Origin: Bradyrhizobium sp. CB1650
GTDB lineage: Bacteria > Pseudomonadota > Alphaproteobacteria > Rhizobiales > Xanthobacteraceae
Direction of reading: 5' to 3'
NCBI RefSeq assembly: GCF_029761915.1
Contig: NZ_CP121695.1
Location: forward strand, 8,709,501 to 8,773,500
DNA: 64,000 nucleotides
The notes beneath the pieces are model-generated. The model ran no database searches. It saw only the letters and a list, made by a program, of their open reading frames with translations, and was not told where the DNA came from. How positions within the stretch are numbered: the stretch's first letter is position 1; each line of letters starts with the position of its first letter. The translations under genes and the position numbers were made by a program. Positions 57,733 to 64,000 of this stretch are shown here, in pieces.

Positions 57733-59583
57733 TCACGCCCCCTCGAACTGCAAGCGCGCGAGCCGCGCATAGAGCCCGTTCGCCGCGACCAGCTCTGCAT
57801 GCGTGCCCTGCTCGACGATCCTGCCCTGGTCCATCACCAGGATGCGGTCGCAGGAGAGCACGGTGGCGAGCCGGTGCGCGATCACCAGCGTGGTGCGGTG
57901 GCTCATCAGCTCCTCGAGCGCGGTCTGCACCAGTGTCTCGCTTTCGGCATCGAGTGCGGAGGTCGCTTCATCAAGCAGGAGCAGCGGTGCATCACGCAGG
58001 ATCGCCCGCGCGATCGCGATACGCTGGCGCTGGCCACCGGACAGCGTCACGCCGCGCTCGCCGAGCGGGGTCTCGAAACCTTCGGGCAGACGGCGGATGA
58101 ACTCGGAGGCATGCGCGAGCTCGGCGGCGCGCTCGACCTCGGCATCGGTCGCATCCGGCCGGCCGAAGCGGATGTTCTCGCGGGCGCTGGCGGCAAACAC
58201 GTTCGACTCCTGCGGCACCAGCGCGATGCGGGCGCGGACATCGCGCGGATCGGCCGCCTTGACCGGCACGCCGTCGAGCGAGATCGCGCCGCCGCGCGGA
58301 TCGTAGAAGCGCAGCAACAGATGAAAGATCGTGCTTTTGCCGGCGCCGGACGGGCCGACGATCGCGACCTTCTCGCCGGGACGCACCGTGAAGGACACGG
58401 CGTCCAGCACATTGACGTCGGGCCGCGCCGGATAGGCGAAGCTGACATGGTCGAACCCGACCTCGCCGCGGGCCGGCGTCGGCAGCGCACGCGGGGAAGC
58501 TGGCGCGGTGATCTCCGGCTGCACATGCAGGATCTCGAACAGGCGCTCGGCGGCCCCCGAGGCGGCCGATACCTCGCCCCAGACCTCGCTGAGCTGGCCG
58601 AGGCCGGCCGCCGCGAACGCGGCATAGAGCACGAACTGGCCGAGCCGGCCCGGCGTGATGGCGCCGGTCAGCACGTCATGCGAGCCGATCCAGAGGATCG
58701 CGACCACGCTGGCGAACACGATGAAGATGATGATGGCGGTGAGCACCGCGCGCGCCTGGGTCGAGGTGCGCGCGGCCTCATAGGCCTGCTCGACCTCGCC
58801 GCCGAACCGCTTCTCCGCCAGCCCCTCGCTTGTATAAGCCTGCACAGTGCGGATGGCACCGACCAGTTCGCCCGCATAGGCGGAAGCGTCGGCGAGCGTA
58901 TCCTGCGCATTGCGCGACAGCCGCCGCACCCAGCGCCCGAAGGCGACCAACGGCAATACGATCAGGGGAATGGCGAGCAGCACGAAGCCCGATAGCCGCG
59001 GGCTCGTGATCACCATCATCGCCGCGGCGCCCAAAAACATCATCAGGTTCCGCAGCGCGATCGAGACCGACGCGCCGACGGCGGATTTGATCTGGGTGGT
59101 GTCGGCGGTGAGGCGCGACACCAGCTCGCCGCTGCGCGCAGAGTCGAAGAAGGCCGGCGAGAGCGAGAGCAGATGGGCGAAGACGTCGCGCCGGAGGTCA
59201 GCGACGATGCGCTCGCCGATCGTCATCACGAGGTAGTAGCGCGAGGCGCTGGCGAGCGCGAGCACGGCGACGACCGCGATCATCACGGCGAAGTAGCTGT
59301 TGATCAGCGCGATGCCTTCCGGCGTGAGGCCGAAATCGATCATCCGCCGCACCGCGACCGGCACCAGGAGCGTGGTCAGCGCCGCGATCGTCAGCGCGAT
59401 GAAAGCAAGCGCGGCCCGGCCGCGATAGCGGCCGACATAGGGCGCGAGCGCGAGCAGCGGACGCAGCCGCGCCCGACCCTTCGCCGGCTGCTCGATCAGC
59501 TCCGCCTCGATCGACGCGGTCTCGGCAGGCGCGGCTTCGCCCTCATCACGGTACCGATGATCAAGCCGTTCCACTGCGCTCAT
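57733..59583 (-). CDS. ABC exporter, fused permease and ATPase (MsbA-like)
   Basis: The 616-residue half-transporter has six membrane helices in its first 340 residues, then an ATPase with Walker [11 protein letters not shown], signature [15 protein letters not shown], Walker [13 protein letters not shown] and H-loop IAHRL. It works as a homodimer to export lipids or other hydrophobic compounds. ATG 59583 is used; a longer frame adds 11 weak residues. It is divergent from rpmE. Confidence 0.92.
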   Translation of the reverse strand: MSAVERLDHRYRDEGEAAPAETASIEAELIEQPAKGRARLRPLLALAPYVGRYRGRAALAFIALTIAALTTLLVPVAVRRMIDFGLTPEGIALINSYFAVMIAVVAVLALASASRYYLVMTIGERIVADLRRDVFAHLLSLSPAFFDSARSGELVSRLTADTTQIKSAVGASVSIALRNLMMFLGAAAMMVITSPRLSGFVLLAIPLIVLPLVAFGRWVRRLSRNAQDTLADASAYAGELVGAIRTVQAYTSEGLAEKRFGGEVEQAYEAARTSTQARAVLTAIIIFIVFASVVAILWIGSHDVLTGAITPGRLGQFVLYAAFAAAGLGQLSEVWGEVSAASGAAERLFEILHVQPEITAPASPRALPTPARGEVGFDHVSFAYPARPDVNVLDAVSFTVRPGEKVAIVGPSGAGKSTIFHLLLRFYDPRGGAISLDGVPVKAADPRDVRARIALVPQESNVFAASARENIRFGRPDATDAEVERAAELAHASEFIRRLPEGFETPLGERGVTLSGGQRQRIAIARAILRDAPLLLLDEATSALDAESETLVQTALEELMSHRTTLVIAHRLATVLSCDRILVMDQGRIVEQGTHAELVAANGLYARLARLQFEGA

Positions 59584-59650
59584 GACATCCGACCCAGGCA
59601 GACAACTCCGCTCCACATAGGCCGGTGCAGGGGGAGTGGCAAATCCGGTA

Positions 59651-59666
59651 TGTCCCTTAAGTGACA
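59651..59666. promoter_or_regulatory. Imperfect palindrome in the exporter/rpmE promoter region
   Basis: TGTCCCTTAAGTGACA is a 16-bp palindrome with one mismatched pair, centred on CTTAAG, between divergent starts. It is a candidate operator. Confidence 0.3.
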
Positions 59667-59693
59667 GCCCGGTTCTGCTGGTCCGGCAATGAC

Positions 59694-59722
59694 TTGTTTT
59701 AGGGGTGACCGTGCGGTATAGA
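59694..59722 (+). promoter_or_regulatory. Probable rpmE promoter
   Basis: TTGTTT (59694-59699) and TATAGA (59717-59722) are separated by 17 bases, 62 bp ahead of the rpmE start. This is a fair sigma-70 type match for an alphaproteobacterium. Confidence 0.4.
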
Positions 59723-59784
59723 GCCGCCCAAATCCGTCATCGATCATCACTCAAGCGAGAGGCGCCGGGCGCCGGAGAATTGCC

Positions 59785-60012
59785 ATGAAAGCCGAAATTC
59801 ATCCGAATTATCATACGATTACGGTCGTGATGACCGACGGAACCGAGTACCAGACCCGCTCCACCTGGGGCAAGGAAGGCGACAAGCTGCACCTCGACAT
59901 CGACCCGAAGTCCCATCCGGCCTGGACCGGCGGCACCCAGCAGATCATGGATCGCGGCGGCCGCGTCTCGCGCTTCCAGAAGAAGTTTTCGGGCTTTCTC
60001 AAAAAGGATTGA
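59785..60012 (+). CDS. rpmE: 50S ribosomal protein L31
   Basis: The 75-residue protein has the L31 fold: [33 protein letters not shown] segment and [13 protein letters not shown] near the end. It lacks the CxxC zinc cysteines, so it is the zinc-independent (C-) form common in alphaproteobacteria. A strong terminator follows. Confidence 0.96.
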   Translation: MKAEIHPNYHTITVVMTDGTEYQTRSTWGKEGDKLHLDIDPKSHPAWTGGTQQIMDRGGRVSRFQKKFSGFLKKD

Positions 60013-60036
60013 TCCGGCCGCTTCGGCCGCGAACGC

Positions 60037-60067
60037 AAAACGCCCCTGGGAGACCAGGGGCGTTTTT
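60037..60067 (+). terminator. Rho-independent terminator of rpmE
   Basis: CGCCCCTGG (60041-60049) pairs perfectly with CCAGGGGCG (60054-60062) around GAGA, followed by TTTTT; AAAA in front extends the stem and allows bidirectional use for the convergent rcdA gene. A smaller CGGCCG-CTT-CGGCCG hairpin is just before it. Confidence 0.9.
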
Positions 60068-60148
60068 GCTTTGAGCGGCGCCCTTCGAGGCCCGCGCTCC
60101 GCGGGCACCTCGTGGTGACGGCCTGAGATCGAGTGTGTTGCCTGGAGC

Positions 60149-60658
60149 TTACCGCTCGAACGCGGCCTTCAGCGCGTTGAGGTGCGGCACCAGCGGGTTG
60201 CCGATCGCGGTGCGATCGGTCGGCGGGGTGTGGATAGTGGTGTCGAGACGACGGACGCGCGTCTGCAGGCTCATCGAACGATGGATCAGATCCTGCAACT
60301 GCGCCGGGAGCTTCTCGATGGTGTCGGCCGGGCCGGGATCGGCGGCGGTCAGCTTGACCTTGGTCTTCTCGCGGTTGGCCTGGCTCAGCGTCATCTCGCC
60401 TTCCTTGACCGCGCGATGCAGCAGCAGCCATGAGGCGAGCTGCATCAGGCGCGTGGTGAGACGCATGCTCTCGGTCGCGTAACTGAGGCTGACGGCACGA
60501 TCGAGCGCCTTGGCCTCCGCGCGGCCGGCGCCGTCGAGATAGGCGGCGGTCTCTTCGACCAGGTCCATGCCCTCGCGGAACAGGGCACCGAACGCCGCAG
60601 AATTGGTGAACCGCTCGCTGAGTTGAACGAGAGCGCCGTCGGCTTGCAAACGTTCCAT
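60149..60658 (-). CDS. rcdA: RcdA-family protein (DUF1465)
   Basis: The 169-residue helical protein matches DUF1465: FTNSAAFGALFREGMDLVEETA near the start, ALDRAVSLSYATESMRLTTRLMQLASWLLLHRAV, and the SLQTRVRRLDT end. In Caulobacter, RcdA is an adaptor that helps ClpXP degrade the master regulator CtrA. It ends close to the rpmE terminator. Confidence 0.88.
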   Translation of the reverse strand: MERLQADGALVQLSERFTNSAAFGALFREGMDLVEETAAYLDGAGRAEAKALDRAVSLSYATESMRLTTRLMQLASWLLLHRAVKEGEMTLSQANREKTKVKLTAADPGPADTIEKLPAQLQDLIHRSMSLQTRVRRLDTTIHTPPTDRTAIGNPLVPHLNALKAAFER

Positions 60659-60806
60659 GGTTAACGCCCCTTACGCAACTGTTACCGCCCGGCTTTGGCG
60701 CCGGCTTATGATGAACAAATCATTGCGCGGGCGAAGCGCCGAGTCCAGCGGCAAGCGCGGATATGGTTTCCGCGGGTCATTCCTCGGAATGCAACCGTCG
60801 CGAGAC

Positions 60807-60905
60807 AAAAAAGAGCCGCCGGAGACCGGCGGCTTTGAAAGTTGATAACAGGGAGGCGTCAAACAGAGTGGACAGGAGCCACTCGGTGTCCAAACGAGGA
60901 CAGTT
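60807..60905 (-). ncRNA. Candidate small RNA with anti-Shine-Dalgarno loops
   Basis: Read leftward, three hairpins follow one another: TGTCC-N6-GGACA (60887-60902), GAGTGG-N7-CCACTC (60866-60884) and a perfect 9-bp terminator stem AGCCGCCGG-N3-CCGGCGGCT (60814-60834) followed by six U. The second loop (CUCCUGU) and the linker after it (CGCCUCCCUG) are complementary to ribosome-binding sites. No protein frame with a ribosome site covers it. The 5' end is not fixed; no clear promoter was assigned. Confidence 0.5.
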
Positions 60906-61019
60906 CCAGTCATAAAGCCGAAAGCTTAATCGACCGTAAACGAACGAATATTTTGAGAGTTCATTAGCCATGTCGGTCATTGGCCGAGGGAGGTCTCGTG
61001 GCGTCTCTCTATCCGCCGT

Positions 61020-61182
61020 CCTTCCGGGGTGCGACCACCCGGTCGCGCGAAGCTCGGCCCGATGGTCGCGAGAATCCATAGCCACGAGCGGATGGAATGG
61101 CCCGGCTCTATCAGTCTGCCCGTTTCGAAGGCCTGTGGTTATGGATTCCGGGCTCGGCGCTGGCACGCCGCCCCGGAATGAC
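61020..61182. repeat. Intergenic palindromic repeat, family A (copy 3, expanded centre)
   Basis: It has the family A frame CTTCCGGGGTGCGACC ... CCCCGGAATGACG and the right arm GGTTATGGATTCCGGG. Its left arm GAGAATCCATAGCC is altered and the centre is longer than in the other two copies. Confidence 0.75.
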
Positions 61183-61223
61183 GCAGGGGATATCCGACGC
61201 CGCACGATCCGACGCGCGCTCCG

Positions 61224-61415
61224 CTACGACTTAAAAATACTATTCGCCGCATCGCGCGAAGCGCGCTTCTTGGTGGCGGCTTCTTCCAACCTCGCGATCT
61301 CCGCCTTCAGCAGCGCGACACGCTCGGTCAATTCCTCCACCGACAACAGTGAGAGATCCTGTCCGATCTCGTGACTGATCTTCTTGCGAGGCTTGTCGTC
61401 GTCTTCCAGTGGCAT
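61224..61415 (-). CDS. DUF1192 domain protein
   Basis: The 63-residue protein matches DUF1192: an acidic start MPLEDDDKPRKK, then LSLLSVEELTERVALLKAEIARLE and a basic tail. It is a short coiled coil of unknown role, common in Rhizobiales. It is divergent from the quinone oxidoreductase gene. Confidence 0.9.
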   Translation of the reverse strand: MPLEDDDKPRKKISHEIGQDLSLLSVEELTERVALLKAEIARLEEAATKKRASRDAANSIFKS

Positions 61416-61529
61416 CGTCGTTTCTCCTGCGTTCGCGCGGCCAAACCAGGCGCTGAGACGGTTGCCAGCGTGGAGCGCGCTGGCTAATCAATGGCCTCGT
61501 GCCATCTCGCACCCTTGCAAGGACAAATC

Positions 61530-62528
61530 ATGGAAAAGCTGCCCGCGCAAATGACCGTGGTCGCCATCTCCAAGCCCGGTGGACCGGAGGTGCTAGTGCC
61601 GGAACAGCGGGCACTGCCGCAGCCCGGCCCCGACGAGATCCTGATCAAGGTGCAGGCCGCGGGCGTCAACCGGCCCGACGTGGCGCAGCGCTCCGGGTCC
61701 TACCCGCCGCCGCCCGGCGCCAGCGACCTGCCTGGGCTCGAGGTCGCCGGAGAGGTGGTGGCTGTCGGCAGCAACGCCAGGCGGCACAAGATCGGCGACA
61801 AGGTGATGTCGCTCGTCGCCGGCGGCGGCTATGCGCAGTACTGCATCGCCCAGGACGCCCAGGCCATGACGGTGCCACCGGCGCTGTCGATCAAGGAAGC
61901 CGGCGCCCTGCCGGAAACCTTGATGACGGTCTGGCACAACGTGTTCGAGCGCGGCGGGCTGAAGGCCGGCGAAACGCTGCTGATCCATGGCGGCTCCTCC
62001 GGCATCGGCACCATGGCGATTCAGCTCGCCAAGGCCTTCGGCGCAAAGGTGATCGTCACGGTCGGCTCGCAGGACAAGATCGATGCCTGCCTCAAGCTCG
62101 GTGCGGACCGCGCCATCAACTACAAGACCGAGGACTTCGTCGCCGTGGTCAAGGCGGAGACCAACAATGCCGGCGCCAATTTGATCCTCGACATGGTCGC
62201 CGGCGACTATGTCGATCGCAACTATGATGCCGCAGCGGTCGACGGCCGCATCGTGCAGATCGCAACCCTCAACGGCCCCAAGGTCAACGTCAACATCGCC
62301 AAGGTGATGGTCAAGCGCCTGACGCATACCGGCTCGACGCTGCGCCCCCGTAGTAATGCGGACAAGGCGGCGATGGTGGCCGCGATCGAGGCGAAAGTGA
62401 TGCCGCTTCTGAGCGAGGGCCGCGTCAAGCCGCTGATGGACAGCAGTTTCCCGCTGGAAAAGGCCGTAGACGCGCACCGGCGTATGGAGACCAGCGCACA
62501 TATTGGCAAAATTGTGTTGGAGGTCTAG
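61530..62528 (+). CDS. NAD(P)H-quinone oxidoreductase, zeta-crystallin/PIG3 type
   Basis: The 332-residue protein belongs to the zinc-free MDR branch: VQAAGVNRPDVAQRSGSYPPPPG, LPGLEVAGEVVAVG, and the nucleotide-binding LIHGGSSGIGTMAIQLAKAFGA. The PDVAQRxGxYPPPPG wording is that of the PIG3 (TP53I3) family, which reduces quinones with NADPH. ATG 61530 is preceded by AAGGA; a frame 13 codons longer is unlikely. Confidence 0.92.
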   Translation: MEKLPAQMTVVAISKPGGPEVLVPEQRALPQPGPDEILIKVQAAGVNRPDVAQRSGSYPPPPGASDLPGLEVAGEVVAVGSNARRHKIGDKVMSLVAGGGYAQYCIAQDAQAMTVPPALSIKEAGALPETLMTVWHNVFERGGLKAGETLLIHGGSSGIGTMAIQLAKAFGAKVIVTVGSQDKIDACLKLGADRAINYKTEDFVAVVKAETNNAGANLILDMVAGDYVDRNYDAAAVDGRIVQIATLNGPKVNVNIAKVMVKRLTHTGSTLRPRSNADKAAMVAAIEAKVMPLLSEGRVKPLMDSSFPLEKAVDAHRRMETSAHIGKIVLEV

Positions 62529-62668
62529 GCCAACGGCCCACAGGGATGAGCGGAAACCCTTTGATTCTCCTCGCTTTCGTGGCATCTATCGCGGAGCGCC
62601 GAACCATCTCGTTCGTTCGGACAAACGCCTTGCACTGAAGAGTTTGCGTCGAACGCGGAGAACTGGCC

Positions 62669-64000
62669 TTGCGTCTGATCAGGTGCCTCGCGCCCATAGC
62701 GCTGGGCCTCATGATTCTTGTCGCCGCGTGCCCGGCACGCGCGCTTGACGCCGTCAGCGTTCGCAGCGACGCGCCCGCGATCGATCTCACCGGCGTCCTC
62801 GAGCATCAGCGCAGCGACACCGACCGCATCCAGGTCTCCACCGCACCGGGCACCGACGGCATCGTCCGCCGCATCGAGGTGCGCGCCCGCGAAGGCGGCC
62901 AGAACTGGGTGGTGTTCGCGCTCGCCAACAACACCGACGACCAGCTCGATCGCCTGATCGTCGCCCCGCATTATCGCATCGTGTCGTCCGGCCTGTTGTG
63001 GCCCGACCTCGGGCTGTCGCGCATCGCGACGATCACACCCTCAGTCGGCGACCGACCGGAGCGTCAGGAAAGCGCGACCGCGGACGTGTTCCGCATTACG
63101 CTCGATCCCGGCGCCGTCGTCACCTTCGTTGCCGAACTGCGCACCGACAAGCTGCCGCAGCTCTATCTGTGGGAGCCGGAGGCCTACAAGGACAAGGTCA
63201 ATTCGTTCACGCTCTACCAGGGTATCGTGATCGGCATCTCCGGCCTGCTGGCGCTGGTGCTGACCATCCTGTTCGTGGTGAAGGGCAGCATCATGTTTCC
63301 GGCGGCCGCGGCGCTGGCCTGGGCGGTGCTGGTCTATATCGGCGTCGATTTCGGCTTCTGGGGCAAGGTGCTCGACATGTCGAACAACGCCGAGCGCATC
63401 TGGCGCGCGGCGGGCGAGGCGATCCTCGCGGCGACGCTGCTGGTGTTCCTGTTCGCCTATCTCAATCTGAGCCGCTGGCATGTGCGCTATTCGCACATCA
63501 CCGTGGGCTGGCTCGCGTTCCTGGGTTCGCTGGTCGCGCTCGCTCTGTTCGATCCGGCCGTGGCCTCCGGCATCGCGCGCATGTCGCTGGTGCTGATTGC
63601 CTTCGCCGGTTTTGCGCTGATCGTCTATCTCTCCACCCACGGCTTCGACCGCGCGGTGCTGCTGATCCCGACCTGGTTCCTGCTGGTGGTGTGGGTGGTC
63701 GCGGCCGGCATGACGGTCGCGGGCTCCGTCACCAACGACATTGTCGGCCCGGCTCTGCTCGGCGGCCTCGTGCTGATCGTGATGCTGATCGGATTCACGG
63801 TGATGCAGCACGCCTTTGCCGGCGGCGGCGCCACCACCGGCGTCGTGTCCGACATCGAGCGGCGAGCGCTCGCGCTGGCCGGCTCCGGCGACCTGATCTG
63901 GGACTGGGACGTCTCCGCCGACAAGGTTTTCACCAGCCCCGAGACGGAGGCCCTGCTCGGCCTGAAGCGCGGCACGCTGGAAGGGCCGGCCGCGTCGTGG
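62669..64000 (+). CDS. Membrane sensor protein with PAS start, partial (N-terminal 444 residues)
   Basis: The frame opens with a TTG (GGAG upstream) and stays open to the window end. Residues 1-28 are a signal peptide (MRLIRCLAPIALGLMILVAA ending in ARA). Residues about 30-180 are a periplasmic domain (WVVFALANNTDDQLDRLIV) and residues about 185-395 hold seven or so membrane helices, similar to the 7TM-DISM receptor layout. From about residue 405 a PAS-like domain begins (ALAGSGDLIWDWDVSADKVF). Such N-termini usually precede GGDEF/EAL or kinase modules, but that part is outside the window. Confidence 0.8.
   Translation, partial: MRLIRCLAPIALGLMILVAACPARALDAVSVRSDAPAIDLTGVLEHQRSDTDRIQVSTAPGTDGIVRRIEVRAREGGQNWVVFALANNTDDQLDRLIVAPHYRIVSSGLLWPDLGLSRIATITPSVGDRPERQESATADVFRITLDPGAVVTFVAELRTDKLPQLYLWEPEAYKDKVNSFTLYQGIVIGISGLLALVLTILFVVKGSIMFPAAAALAWAVLVYIGVDFGFWGKVLDMSNNAERIWRAAGEAILAATLLVFLFAYLNLSRWHVRYSHITVGWLAFLGSLVALALFDPAVASGIARMSLVLIAFAGFALIVYLSTHGFDRAVLLIPTWFLLVVWVVAAGMTVAGSVTNDIVGPALLGGLVLIVMLIGFTVMQHAFAGGGATTGVVSDIERRALALAGSGDLIWDWDVSADKVFTSPETEALLGLKRGTLEGPAASW

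Larger units (their letters stand above)
60659..61223. other. 565-bp region without a supported protein gene
   Basis: It lies between the starts and ends of rcdA and the DUF1192 gene. It holds a candidate small RNA on the minus strand (60807-60905) and a family A repeat (61020-61182). Open frames here lack ribosome sites and recognisable homology. Confidence 0.6.

Overview
The window is about 64 kb of GC-rich alphaproteobacterial chromosome. Its gene content and order fit a Bradyrhizobium-type member of the Rhizobiales: ruvC-ruvA-ruvB with a YebC homologue upstream, zapA - 6S RNA - 5-formyl-THF cyclo-ligase, a tkt-gap-pgk-fba sugar-phosphate cluster, an RcdA homologue (DUF1465), a DUF4164 protein, and many short palindromic intergenic repeats. 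The organism call is an inference from protein families and synteny; no rRNA or other marker is present. No tRNA, CRISPR array, prophage or insertion sequence was seen.

Region 1 (1-7 kb) holds small transport and oxidoreductase units: a truncated LysR gene divergent from a berberine-bridge-type FAD oxidase, a GNAT acetyltransferase, an NCS2 purine/pyrimidine permease with a short-chain dehydrogenase, and a DctA dicarboxylate carrier with a clear terminator.

Region 2 (about 7-28 kb) looks like an accessory catabolic island of two leftward operons, each with its own LysR regulator. The operon at 26.5-16.4 kb encodes an N-carbamoyl-D-amino-acid hydrolase with all three catalytic residues, a GlnPQ-type ABC transporter with two paralogous binding proteins, a PuuE/NodB-type deacetylase-fold protein, a hydantoin-racemase-like protein with both catalytic cysteines, a dihydroorotase/hydantoinase-like amidohydrolase with all metal ligands, a peptide-type binding protein and a deaminase-type amidohydrolase. 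The operon at 15.2-7.1 kb encodes a PotABCD-like transporter, a multi-subunit FAD/2Fe-2S amine dehydrogenase (LhpBEF/OoxAB/HcnABC type) with two alternative DAO-family subunits, and a RidA imine deaminase. Together they suggest a route from cyclic ureide to N-carbamoyl-D-amino acid to D-amino acid to imine to keto acid. A decayed SDR tail follows ridA.

Region 3 (28-40 kb) is housekeeping: a YbgC thioesterase, a metallophosphoesterase, ruvB, ruvA, ruvC and yebC, then two soluble chemoreceptors with an unusual C-terminal sensor domain (one with a PilZ-like insert), a YmdB-type phosphodiesterase, 5-formyl-THF cyclo-ligase, 6S RNA, ZapA and DUF4164.

Region 4 (40-50 kb) is central carbon metabolism: transketolase, GAPDH, a probable 42-residue membrane protein, phosphoglycerate kinase, class II and class I fructose-bisphosphate aldolases, a ThiE-like protein, a Sel1-repeat protein and an inositol-monophosphatase-family enzyme.

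Region 5 (50-64 kb) carries an AcrAB-type RND efflux pair, a MotA/TolQ-like plus MotB/OmpA-like pair, a GNAT protein, an MsbA-like ABC exporter, ribosomal protein L31 with its terminator, RcdA, a candidate small RNA, DUF1192, a quinone oxidoreductase, and the N-terminal half of a membrane sensor protein cut off by the window end.
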